Shown here piece by piece: positions 17,145 through 24,776 of a stretch of 64,000 nucleotides of DNA. Every line of letters starts with the position of its first letter. The stretch's first letter is position 1. The translations under genes were made by a program, and so were the position numbers. The stretch is from CAZRCG01 sp964598565. Lineage in GTDB: Bacteria; Bdellovibrionota; UBA2394. Below the pieces are notes generated by a model. It made no database searches. It had not been told where the DNA came from and saw only the letters and a list, made by a program, of their open reading frames with translations. Where the stretch lies: NCBI GenBank assembly GCA_964598565.1, contig CAZRCG010000007.1, forward strand, positions 67,354 through 131,353, read 5' to 3'.

Positions 17145-17911
17145 GTCAATTCACTCGTGTGCCGACCATCGTGCTGGTATCGCCTAAAGGTGCATCGAAT
17201 GTGGGAGGTATCGCTCGGCTGATGGGTAATTTTGGATTTAGCGAACTGAGAATTGTCGAGCCGCGCTGTGATTTGAAAAGTCTGGAATGTAAACAAATGG
17301 CGATGCGTGGTTATGGGGCGATTGAAAACGCGCAGTTCTTCTCGACGCTCGCTGAAGCTCGAGCGGATCTTGAATTTTGTGTGGCCTTTTCGGGTCGTCG
17401 CATCGATGACGAAGGTCCCCAAATGGTCTATTCAGATTTTTTGTCGACCATTCCTGAGCGGCTCGTGAGTTATCGTAGTGTGGGACTGGTTTTCGGACGT
17501 GAAGAGTGGGGCTTAAAACTTGAGGAGCTCGATGCTTGTGATTGGCGAGTCGAGATAGCTGCCACCAACGAAATGCCAAGCCTCAATTTGACTTCGGCGG
17601 CCGCTATCGTTCTGAGTGGTCTCTACGAACAGTTGAAAGATCCAGAAACCACTCGACAGTCGATGGTTCGTCCGCGTCCGCTCAAGCATCAAGAAGACCT
17701 TTTTTTTGAAAGACTTCAGCAGGTGATGGAAGTTGTTCAATTCACAAATCCTCAAAACCCCTCCAGTCACAGCAGTGATTTACGAGCGATGTTTCATCGT
17801 GCAGATTTATCCGATCGAGATCTTCGCATTCTTTTTGGTATTTTGTCGGGCATCGAGCGAAAGCTCGGCATCGTGAAGCGTTCGCCCCAAGACCTGCACC
17901 AATTTGCATAG
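17141..17911 (+). CDS. trmJ: TrmJ/TrmH-family tRNA/rRNA 2'-O-methyltransferase
   Basis: 256 residues of the SPOUT class. The opening PTIVLVSPKGASNVGGIARLM with NFG following is motif 1 of the TrmJ group. Motifs 2 and 3 are seen as VGLVFGREEWGL and IAATNEMPSLNLTSAAAIVL, where the trefoil knot binds S-adenosylmethionine. TrmJ modifies the ribose at position 32 of several tRNAs; that specificity is assumed from the subgroup. GTG 17141 is preferred, with GGAG at 17129-17132 and overlap with the preceding stop. TTG 17135 is the alternative. Confidence 0.82.
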   Translation: MSQFTRVPTIVLVSPKGASNVGGIARLMGNFGFSELRIVEPRCDLKSLECKQMAMRGYGAIENAQFFSTLAEARADLEFCVAFSGRRIDDEGPQMVYSDFLSTIPERLVSYRSVGLVFGREEWGLKLEELDACDWRVEIAATNEMPSLNLTSAAAIVLSGLYEQLKDPETTRQSMVRPRPLKHQEDLFFERLQQVMEVVQFTNPQNPSSHSSDLRAMFHRADLSDRDLRILFGILSGIERKLGIVKRSPQDLHQFA

Positions 17912-18086
17912 CAAAATTTTTTGTAACAAAAGTTTATAGCACGCCACTTGTTTACATTAAGTACAGTAATTTCAACTAGTTAGCATGCAACTAGGTCTAT
18001 TGTGCAGAGGGTTAGCGCGGGTTATCATGAAGTAATCCCAGCAGAGATGTTTCGATAAATCCCAAGATAAGGGGGGCGGGCTTCAC

Positions 18087-18728
18087 GTGAGGGTATCCGA
18101 AGAAATGATTCGTGATTCTTTAAAGAGATCCCTTCTCGAGGACGTCGCTTCGTGGGGCTGTCGCCAAACGCCCATCTACGTCATGGCCGTCGTAACGACG
18201 TTCTGGGCAGTCTGCGATTTTTCGACGGCCGCTACATTAAAAGATGATGGCTTAGGCCAAGAGGCTTCTCAGAGTTCTTGGATTGGAAGACTTCGCATTG
18301 ATTCGATCACAACTGTTTCGACTCAAGGATTTCCTGTCTCTCGAATCACTGCCACCTTAGTGGAAGTTCTGAAGGGCTCTGGACAGTCGGGTGAATCCTT
18401 GTCGTTTGAAGTACCTGGGGGGCGTGATAATAAAGTTCAGCGAGCGATTCTCGGTTTTCCAAAATTTCGTGAAGGTCATGAGTTCATTGTTTTTCTCGAT
18501 CGCGATCCTCGAGAGTCTTCGGTGGCGTCCTCGCGAGGCCAAGCTCAACTTTCAACATGGTCGGCATTTCGTGTGGTGCCTTCGTCTGATGAAGGCGAAG
18601 CGGTTGTCATTCGTTCTGGAGATTCGACCTTGCTGCAGACTCATTCGACGGGCTTTCAACTTATGCATGATAGAGGCATGAAATCGTACGGTGCCTTTGT
18701 GGACGAGCTCTATCGTGCCTTAGATTAA
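18087..18728 (+). CDS. unknown exported or membrane-anchored protein next to the matrixin gene
   Basis: 213 residues. After a polar N-terminus of about 30 residues there is a hydrophobic segment (PIYVMAVVTTFWAVCDFSTAA) followed by a soluble domain rich in beta-type sequence. The domain contains ATLVEVLKGSG, SFEVPGGRD and FREGHEFIVFLDRDP, a pattern I have a sense of from extracellular proteins linked to matrixin proteases but cannot name. It ends 75 bases before a secreted metalloprotease on the same strand, so a role with that enzyme is possible. The start codon is GTG. Function unknown. Confidence 0.55.
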   Translation: MRVSEEMIRDSLKRSLLEDVASWGCRQTPIYVMAVVTTFWAVCDFSTAATLKDDGLGQEASQSSWIGRLRIDSITTVSTQGFPVSRITATLVEVLKGSGQSGESLSFEVPGGRDNKVQRAILGFPKFREGHEFIVFLDRDPRESSVASSRGQAQLSTWSAFRVVPSSDEGEAVVIRSGDSTLLQTHSTGFQLMHDRGMKSYGAFVDELYRALD

Positions 18729-18803
18729 GCGGCGGCAGCGCCTTTGAACAGTTGCTTTTTTTAGGACTTGAGGGCTGGTGCATTGTAGAACGGGAGGGGT
18801 TGG

Positions 18804-19982
18804 TTGAAATTTGGCGTAGTCATTTTAACGTGTCTACTTGCACTCACGTCGTTCTTCGTGGGCGAATCAACCTATGGCTTTGCCATTATATCGAATGGCG
18901 GTAAGCCAGCCGTATGGCGTGGTAATACCGCTCGTTATCAGTTTTATCCTCAAACCTCCGGATATTTCGAGGGCTCGGAAGATCACTCTGGGACGAAGTC
19001 GGACGAATTTGATCCGATTCGGGCTGGATTCAGCGCCTGGACCAGTATTCCCGGTATTTCTTTGAACATTTATGAAGATGCGGGTTCGATAGATCGAATA
19101 CCGACCTCAGGCGATCGTATCAACTCCATTGCGTGGGTTCGCACGGCATGGCGTTCTCTGTCCTTCAGACCGCCGAGTAATGCGCTTGCGGTAACTTTAC
19201 TCTCGTTCGATGTGGCGACGGGAGAAATCGCCGAGGCAGATATCTATTTTAATGCACAGAGTTTTCGCTGGGCGGTGGTCGATCATCCCTCCGAGGGTAA
19301 TTATATTGACGTTCAAAATATTGCCACACACGAGATTGGTCATTTCTTAGGTCTAGATCACTCTTCAGAAGATTTATTTGAGACGGATGATGGGCTTGCC
19401 GATGCGACGATGTATTATGCGGCCTCATCAGGCGAGACGTCGCGTCGTGACCCTCATCAAGACGATACAAACGGTATCTTGGCGCTCTATGGAGAGGCCA
19501 ACCGAGGGGTGGCAGCGATTTCGTCGGTTGAGCTGCTATCGGATATTGCCGGCATGATTACGTTGAAGGTTCGAGGCAGTGGATTTAATGAATACACAAG
19601 CTTTGTCATTACCACCGGTCCGAATGATTACGATTTTGTTTCGCGCTACAAAACAATTCACTCCAGCAGCGAAGCGGACATTGTCTTTGATGCTCTCGGC
19701 TTTTCTGGTAGAGGATCGCTCGTAGTATTTAATCAGCCTTCGAATCTAGCCTCGTTGGCCGTTTCGTTTACAGGTCTGTCAACCGATAGTGCGACGGTGT
19801 CGGCATCGAGCAGTGACGAAGGTGGGGGAGGTTGTATGTTGAGAGCCGACTCGCATGCGTTTGATCCGGCAGCCTTGCTTGGATTTTTCGCTTTGCTAGG
19901 TATTCTCTTTTCGTTGCGGTTTTCTCAGCGTCTCGTTAGTCTGAACGCATGTTTAGTTCGGGATGGAAAGAACAAATCGTAG
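18804..19982 (+). CDS. secreted matrixin (M10) zinc metalloprotease with C-terminal sorting tail
   Basis: 392 residues from TTG 18804 with GGGAGGGG upstream. The signal peptide is FGVVILTCLLALTSFFVG. The metzincin zinc motif HEIGHFLGLDH occupies residues 176-186, with a downstream Met-turn candidate in DATMYYA. A beta-rich domain follows, possibly IPT/TIG-like (VELLSDIAGMITLKVRGSGF). At the end, a Gly-rich stretch with GGGGCMLR precedes a hydrophobic helix and basic residues (RFSQRLV). This Gly-Gly-Cys plus helix plus Arg layout resembles the MYXO-CTERM/GlyGly-CTERM class of surface-sorting signals. The tail overlaps the rhodanese gene by 34 bases. Confidence 0.82.
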   Translation: MKFGVVILTCLLALTSFFVGESTYGFAIISNGGKPAVWRGNTARYQFYPQTSGYFEGSEDHSGTKSDEFDPIRAGFSAWTSIPGISLNIYEDAGSIDRIPTSGDRINSIAWVRTAWRSLSFRPPSNALAVTLLSFDVATGEIAEADIYFNAQSFRWAVVDHPSEGNYIDVQNIATHEIGHFLGLDHSSEDLFETDDGLADATMYYAASSGETSRRDPHQDDTNGILALYGEANRGVAAISSVELLSDIAGMITLKVRGSGFNEYTSFVITTGPNDYDFVSRYKTIHSSSEADIVFDALGFSGRGSLVVFNQPSNLASLAVSFTGLSTDSATVSASSSDEGGGGCMLRADSHAFDPAALLGFFALLGILFSLRFSQRLVSLNACLVRDGKNKS

Positions 19983-20464
19983 ATAGTCTTCGCGATTTAG
20001 AGAATCAAATTGGCGAAATAAGAAAAAATGAAGGTGATCTGAAGGGTCAGATCGCCAGGTTGCAATTGCAGATGCGCAACCTTGGTAAAAAACTAGCTTT
20101 GCGAATGCCCGTTTCGATTGAGTCGCTCGAAAAGGGCTTGCCCTACGATCTCTTGTTCTCGGATGAGATCGATTTGTGGTTGCAGGCTTCAAAGGGTCTA
20201 ATTATCGACTTAAGATCGGCCTTAGATTTTCAGATGGGGACCATCCCCGGCGCCCTAAATTATTCGTACGATGCTTTGCCTCAGAAGGTCGAGTCGCTCT
20301 CACGAGAGACTCCCGTGCTGCTCGTCTGTGATACAGGTATCAAAAGCGTTTCAGCGGCTGATATGCTCATGACGAAGGGTTTCTCCTATCTCTATGTTCT
20401 GAAAGGCGGCTTCTCACTCTACAAACAGGCGACCGTAAAGACGCAGCCCGCGGTTATGCATTAA
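19949..20464 (+). CDS. rhodanese-like domain protein with N-terminal coiled coil
   Basis: 171 residues. Residues 5-50 are a charged heptad-like helix (DSLRDLENQIGEIRKNEGDL). Residues 75-160 form a rhodanese domain with the entry motif LIIDLRSALDFQMGTIPGALN and the active-site loop CDTGIKS, whose Cys is intact, then LKGGFSLYK. It may transfer sulfur or act as a phosphatase-like module; the substrate is unknown. The ATG lies inside the 3' end of the matrixin gene in another frame. The last 11 bases overlap the flagellin-like remnant on the opposite strand. Confidence 0.78.
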   Translation: MFSSGWKEQIVDSLRDLENQIGEIRKNEGDLKGQIARLQLQMRNLGKKLALRMPVSIESLEKGLPYDLLFSDEIDLWLQASKGLIIDLRSALDFQMGTIPGALNYSYDALPQKVESLSRETPVLLVCDTGIKSVSAADMLMTKGFSYLYVLKGGFSLYKQATVKTQPAVMH

Positions 20465-20600
20465 GAGGTCCTAGCAATTGTAAGGCAAGCTGCTGGCTGA
20501 GATTGGCGCTGCTGAGTGACTCGATGGAAGAGTCAGAGACGGAGGCGGCTGACTCGAGGCGATTTTGCAGCGCTCCAATAAATTCCAATTCGTTTTGGTT
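20454..20600 (-). pseudogene. flagellin C-terminus remnant directly after the ilvC stop codon
   Basis: Reading on in the ilvC frame past its TAG gives 48 sense codons before a TAA at 20454. The peptide contains FIGALQNRLES, matching the flagellin helix LGAIQSRLES of the two flagellins in this window. It ends SSANLSQQLALQLLGPL, which resembles the flagellin terminal ANQSATSALQLLQGI. The roughly 35 residues that normally separate these blocks are missing. No ATG or Shine-Dalgarno sequence is present; the only candidate starts are internal TTG codons. I read it as a deleted flagellin 3' end; a short coding gene is the alternative. Confidence 0.5.
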
Positions 20601-21578
20601 CTAACTACCGAGGCGTTTTTTTCGCAGCTCTAGTCCTATGGTTTCAATTAGATGGGCCGCCTGTTTCTGACTTTGTTGTTGGTAGGCTTCGCTTTGATTC
20701 TGGCTGAGAAACTCTTTAGCAAAATCGCCCTGCTCAATCTCGCGTAAAATCGTTCTCATTCGTTCTTTGACGGAGGCATCAATGACTCGATCGCCGCGAG
20801 TAATATCGCCATAGCGAGCGGTCGGACTAATTTTTTGGCGCATTCCCGTGATGCCTTGTTTCCACATCAAATCCACAATGAGTTTTAGTTCAAAGAGAGT
20901 TTCGAAGTAAGCGGTCTCGGGTTTGTAGCCACCTTCCACCAAAACTTCAAAAGCTTGTCGAACGAGACTTGAGACGCCCCCGCAGAGAAGTGTCTGCTCA
21001 GAAAAAAGATCGCATACGGTCTCATCTTCAAAGCGAGCCCAGACGAGTGATTGTGCGTGGCAGCCAATGGCGCGTGCATACGTTTCCAGTAAAATTTTGT
21101 CGGTGTCTTTGGCGGGGCCATTCGTCGCCAAGATGGCTGGTAGCGCATCGTTCGTAGCGTAAAACTCTTTCAAACCCGCGGCCGCCCCTTTTGGCGCCAC
21201 AAGACAGTGTAGAGGGCCCGACTTCACCACAGGTATCAACCCAAATGTGGTATTAAAGCCGTGCGCAAAGATAAGATGCGATGCCTCTTCGAAACGATAG
21301 CGCCTGTAAATGTCGCCTTGCTGATCGTCAGGCAAATTCATCACCATAATGCGCCCTCGAGGGTCAACTTCTTCGAGGGCTACGACCGTATGGCCCGCGT
21401 TCTTGGCCTTTTCTGTGGAGGGGCTGGATCGTCGAAGGGCCAGCTCAAAGGGAATCTCCGACCTCTTCAAATTGCTGGCTTCCGCTTCACCTTGGGCGCC
21501 GTAGCCCACAAGAATGAGCCGACTTCGGGCCAGTAGGTTTCGTTCTGCAGAGGTCAAAATGGTGGGTGACGCCGTCAT
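20601..21578 (-). CDS. ilvC: ketol-acid reductoisomerase
   Basis: 325 residues, the length of class I enzymes. The NADPH-binding Rossmann start is ILVGYGAQGEAEASNLK. The conserved catalytic region has FEDETVCDLFSEQTLLCGG (metal-binding Asp/Glu), KLIVDLMWKQGITGMRQKIS, TARYGD and FAKEFL. It carries out the second step of valine/isoleucine synthesis. No ilvB, ilvN or leu genes lie nearby, so it is an isolated member of the pathway here. It is immediately followed in frame by the flagellin-like remnant. Confidence 0.93.
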   Translation of the reverse strand: MTASPTILTSAERNLLARSRLILVGYGAQGEAEASNLKRSEIPFELALRRSSPSTEKAKNAGHTVVALEEVDPRGRIMVMNLPDDQQGDIYRRYRFEEASHLIFAHGFNTTFGLIPVVKSGPLHCLVAPKGAAAGLKEFYATNDALPAILATNGPAKDTDKILLETYARAIGCHAQSLVWARFEDETVCDLFSEQTLLCGGVSSLVRQAFEVLVEGGYKPETAYFETLFELKLIVDLMWKQGITGMRQKISPTARYGDITRGDRVIDASVKERMRTILREIEQGDFAKEFLSQNQSEAYQQQSQKQAAHLIETIGLELRKKRLGS

Positions 21579-21638
21579 GGGCCAAGGCTCTCACTATTTC
21601 ATTTGTTTTCCAAGCTTCTTTGGCCTAAGCAACGTGTC

Positions 21639-22349
21639 ATGGCACGCCGAGAATCTTCATCTTTAGTTTATTCTGTGCACGATATTCCTCTGGAGGGAGT
21701 TGACCTCAAAGCTGACGTCAACTTCAAAGACCTTTATAAGCCTGAAGAAAAAGAGCTGTTGCAGCACGAAGATCTCTTAGAAAATTTTCAGCAATCCGTC
21801 AGGGTTGAGGGAACTCTGATGAAAATTGCCTCGAAGGTGGATATTCGGGGTACATTTGAGGCGCCCTATCAGCGGTCTTGTGATCGCTGCAATCGAGATT
21901 GTAATCGAGTACTCAAGGGCTCGTTTGATACTTTTTTAATGGCCAAAGATCAGTTTTCGGCCCATGACAAGCCGGGGGGCAAGGTTATTCACTCTAAAGA
22001 GGGTTATAAGCCCGATTCTCGGCATCGGTCCAAAACAAAAGCTCGAGTTCTTACCGAAGCCGAGGGCGAGCATGAAGATGAGCGCTTTGGATCGTTTGAT
22101 GGGCAAACGGTCGATCTTCGAGCCTTGCTTCGCGAGTATATCGTATTGCAGATTCCCATGAGACTCCTCTGTGATGAGTCGTGTGAAGGGCTCTGTTTGG
22201 AGTGCAAGGAGCGCATAGAAGAGCATCGTTGTGCCTGTGCGAAGGGCCCCACTCCCGTGATTCCCGAGGGCTCAGAACTCAAAGAACCCGAAGAAGGTCC
22301 GCTCAGTCAGGCCCTCAAGAAAAAGAGAGCCCTCTTTTTTGGTGAATAG
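21639..22349 (+). CDS. yceD: YceD family (DUF177) protein with Cys pairs
   Basis: About 236 residues from ATG 21639; a TTG at 21603 would add 12. The C-terminal half carries the DUF177 hallmark: VDLRALLREYIVLQIPMRLLCDESCEGLC then CKERIEEHRCAC. An earlier Cys cluster is RSCDRCNRDC. DUF177 proteins are almost always encoded just before rpmF, as here, and are linked to 23S rRNA accumulation and ribosome assembly in plants and bacteria. The middle (about 120-150) is a charged insert. It is the first gene of the rpmF-plsX-fab cluster. Confidence 0.85.
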   Translation: MARRESSSLVYSVHDIPLEGVDLKADVNFKDLYKPEEKELLQHEDLLENFQQSVRVEGTLMKIASKVDIRGTFEAPYQRSCDRCNRDCNRVLKGSFDTFLMAKDQFSAHDKPGGKVIHSKEGYKPDSRHRSKTKARVLTEAEGEHEDERFGSFDGQTVDLRALLREYIVLQIPMRLLCDESCEGLCLECKERIEEHRCACAKGPTPVIPEGSELKEPEEGPLSQALKKKRALFFGE

Positions 22350-22389
22350 GCCTTTGACTTTAGGGCTTTTTGACGATTAGCTTTTCCCC

Positions 22390-22566
22390 ATGGCGGTCCC
22401 AAAGAAAAAAACATCTCGTTCTCGTAGTCGATCACGACGATCTCATTATAAATGTGTTGCACCAGCGCTCACGCGTTGCCCGTCATGTAAGACGCTCGTT
22501 GCCTCTCATACGGCGTGTCCCAACTGTGGCAAGTATAAAGGCCGAGATATTCTCGAGCTTGCGTAG
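22390..22566 (+). CDS. rpmF: 50S ribosomal protein L32
   Basis: 58 residues, from ATG 22390 to TAG 22564. It starts MAVPKKKTSRSRSRSRRSHY, the typical basic L32 N-terminus, and has a zinc-ribbon with Cys30, Cys33, Cys43 and Cys46 (CPSC and CPNC), the four-cysteine zinc-binding form. It sits between yceD and plsX, the standard order. No strong Shine-Dalgarno sequence is visible. Confidence 0.95.
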   Translation: MAVPKKKTSRSRSRSRRSHYKCVAPALTRCPSCKTLVASHTACPNCGKYKGRDILELA

Positions 22567-22584
22567 GGGTGAGGAAACACCCTA

Positions 22585-23727
22585 ATGTCTGAAGTCCGAA
22601 TTGCACTGGATGCGATGGGCGGCGATTTTTTCGCTGTTCCTAATGTGCAAGGTGCTATCAAAGCTTTAGAAGACGCAGACGAGGCTAAACGAAAACTTAA
22701 GGTTATTTTGTGTGCTCCTGAAGACAGGCTGCTGGCCTCGCTGCAGGAGGCATCGATTGACTCGACTCAAGATCCCGAGTTCAAGCTCGATCTTGAAAAG
22801 TGGAATCGCTACCGAGATAGTGGTGCGCTCGAAATTGTGACTTGCTCCCAGGTGGTCGATATGGATGAGAGTCCGGCGTCGGCTCTTCGACAGAAAAAGG
22901 ATTCCTCATTAGCCAAAGCGTTTAGCTTAGTGAAAGAAGGCCGTGCCGATGCAGCCCTGTCGGCAGGTAACTCGGGGGCCGTTATGGCGTTTGGCATTTC
23001 GTCGTTAGGGCGACTTTCTGGGGTGAAACGACCCGCGATTTTATGCCATTTTCCTTCGAGTCATGGTGTGACCATCTTGCTTGATGCCGGAGCCAATGTG
23101 GATTGTACCCCCGAACAGCTCTGTCAGTTTGGGGTGATGGGTCAGATTTATTATCAGACTATTTTTAATGCCGGACAGGTTCGAGTGGCTCTCATGAATA
23201 TCGGAGAAGAAGAGGGCAAAGGAAATGAAGTGGTAAAGGCTGCCCATGAGCTGCTGAAAACTCGATTGCCAGGAGTTTACCAGGGCTTCGTCGAGGGGCG
23301 AGATTTGATGAACGGTAAAACAGATGTAATCGTCTGCGATGGCTTTGTAGGAAATATCATTTTAAAAACGGCGGAGGGCGTGGCATCGACCATCAAGTCA
23401 ATTTTGAAACAAGAGTTTCAGCGCAATCCCATATGGGGTTTGGGGGCGTGGCTGGCCAAGGGCGGCTTCTCTGCCATGAAAGCCAAGTTAGACTACCGGG
23501 AATACGGGGCCGCGCCGCTTATTGGTCTTAACGGTCTGGGCTTAGTAGCCCATGGCTCGTCTGACGGTAAGGCCATTTTTAACGCGATTCGTATTGCTGA
23601 GAAATACGTGCGACAGGGATTGTTGTCGCGAATGAGAGAGGCATTTTTGGCACAGACTGAGCCAACAGGTGACAAAAATGGCTCGTTAGACTCCAGCGTA
23701 GCATTTAAGGCGGGGGAGGGACAGTGA
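22585..23727 (+). CDS. plsX: acyl-ACP:phosphate acyltransferase PlsX
   Basis: 380 residues beginning MSEVRIALDAMGGDFFAVPNVQGAI, the diagnostic PlsX opening. Further conserved blocks are SAGNSGAVMAFGISSLGR, LLDAGANVDCTPEQLCQFGVMG, VCDGFVGNIILKTAEG and GAAPLIGLNGLGLVAHGSSD. It makes acyl-phosphate from acyl-ACP for phospholipid synthesis by PlsY. The C-terminal 30 residues beyond the conserved core are a non-conserved tail. Its stop overlaps the fabG start by four bases. Confidence 0.96.
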   Translation: MSEVRIALDAMGGDFFAVPNVQGAIKALEDADEAKRKLKVILCAPEDRLLASLQEASIDSTQDPEFKLDLEKWNRYRDSGALEIVTCSQVVDMDESPASALRQKKDSSLAKAFSLVKEGRADAALSAGNSGAVMAFGISSLGRLSGVKRPAILCHFPSSHGVTILLDAGANVDCTPEQLCQFGVMGQIYYQTIFNAGQVRVALMNIGEEEGKGNEVVKAAHELLKTRLPGVYQGFVEGRDLMNGKTDVIVCDGFVGNIILKTAEGVASTIKSILKQEFQRNPIWGLGAWLAKGGFSAMKAKLDYREYGAAPLIGLNGLGLVAHGSSDGKAIFNAIRIAEKYVRQGLLSRMREAFLAQTEPTGDKNGSLDSSVAFKAGEGQ

Positions 23728-24470
23728 GCTTTTTTTCATTAGCGGGACAAACCGCTCTCGTGACGGGGGCGAGTCGAGGTATCGGGGCTGCTATTGCTCA
23801 GCGATTGGCAGAAGCAGGGGCCCGAGTATTGGTGAATTATCGGTCGAATCCCGAGGCCGCCGAAACGCTGGTGGCTCGTTTGAGAGAGCATTCCCCAGAG
23901 TCTGTGGCCGTGGGTTTTGATATCTGCGATCAGCCTGGTATGGAAAAGGCGCTTGCACCGTACCTAGAGACACTATCGGTGGTGGTGGCGAATGCGGGCA
24001 TTTCAAAAGAGGCCTTAGTGCCTCGAGCCAATCAAGACCACTACGAAGAGATTTTTCGCACCAATTTTTTTGCAACAACCCAGCTCGTTCGTCTGACATC
24101 GCGAGCGATGATGCGAGAGCGGCGAGGCTCTTATATTTTCTTAAGTTCCATTATCGGTGAAATGGGCAATAAGGGGCAGTCGGCCTATGCAGCTTCGAAA
24201 TCGGCTTTGTTTGGATATTGCAAATCCCTCGCGCTTGAAATGGCTTCGCGCTCTATCACGGCGAATATCGTTTGCCCCGGTTTTATTGAAACAGAGATGA
24301 CGGGTCGTCTCGATGTCGCTCTTCAAGAAGCTTATCGTGAGCGAATTCCTCTGGGTCGTTTTGGCAAGCCCGAGGAGATTGCTGCGCTTGTGCATTATTT
24401 GGCATCGAATGAGGCTCGCTATACGACGGGTGCGATTTTTGATGTGAATGGTGGACTCCGAATGTCCTAA
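23724..24470 (+). CDS. fabG: 3-oxoacyl-ACP reductase
   Basis: 248 residues, GTG start. It is a short-chain dehydrogenase with the cofactor motif TGASRGIGAAIA, the structural NAGIS, and a catalytic Ser (FLSSIIGEMG) with the YxxxK pair in SAYAASKSA. CPGFIETEMT and the C-terminal TGAIFDVNGGLRMS fit FabG rather than a general dehydrogenase. It reduces 3-oxoacyl-ACP in fatty-acid elongation. It lies between plsX and acpP; the fabH and fabD genes often found at this point are absent. Confidence 0.9.
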   Translation: MSFFSLAGQTALVTGASRGIGAAIAQRLAEAGARVLVNYRSNPEAAETLVARLREHSPESVAVGFDICDQPGMEKALAPYLETLSVVVANAGISKEALVPRANQDHYEEIFRTNFFATTQLVRLTSRAMMRERRGSYIFLSSIIGEMGNKGQSAYAASKSALFGYCKSLALEMASRSITANIVCPGFIETEMTGRLDVALQEAYRERIPLGRFGKPEEIAALVHYLASNEARYTTGAIFDVNGGLRMS

Positions 24471-24542
24471 GGTTTTATGACTCTAATAAGTTTTGAAAGT
24501 TGTTTATAAGTTTTTAAGAACAGAATCACTAAAGGAGAATGT

Positions 24543-24776
24543 ATGGAATTGCAAGAACAGGTTCGAGGCCTCATCAGTAAGAGCCTCAAAATTCCGGAAG
24601 AGACCATAAAATTGGAAAGCGCTTTCGTGGATGATTTGGGTGCCGACTCTTTAGATATTGTTGAACTGGTGATGGCGCTTGAAGATGAATTTCAAATTGA
24701 AATTCCTGATAAAGATGCTGAGAGCATCAAAACGGTAAACGACGCCGTCGAATATATTAAAAGGACGGTTCATTGA
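24543..24776 (+). CDS. acpP: acyl carrier protein
   Basis: 77 residues, acidic and four-helical. The phosphopantetheine attachment site is the Ser36 in DDLGADSLDIVELVMALEDE. Length and sequence are typical of the fatty-acid ACP. The ATG follows AAAGGAGAATGT closely. The 72-base gap before it contains AT-rich sequence that could hold a separate promoter, as is usual for highly expressed acpP, but I see no clear hexamer pair. The stop overlaps the fabF start. Confidence 0.97.
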   Translation: MELQEQVRGLISKSLKIPEETIKLESAFVDDLGADSLDIVELVMALEDEFQIEIPDKDAESIKTVNDAVEYIKRTVH

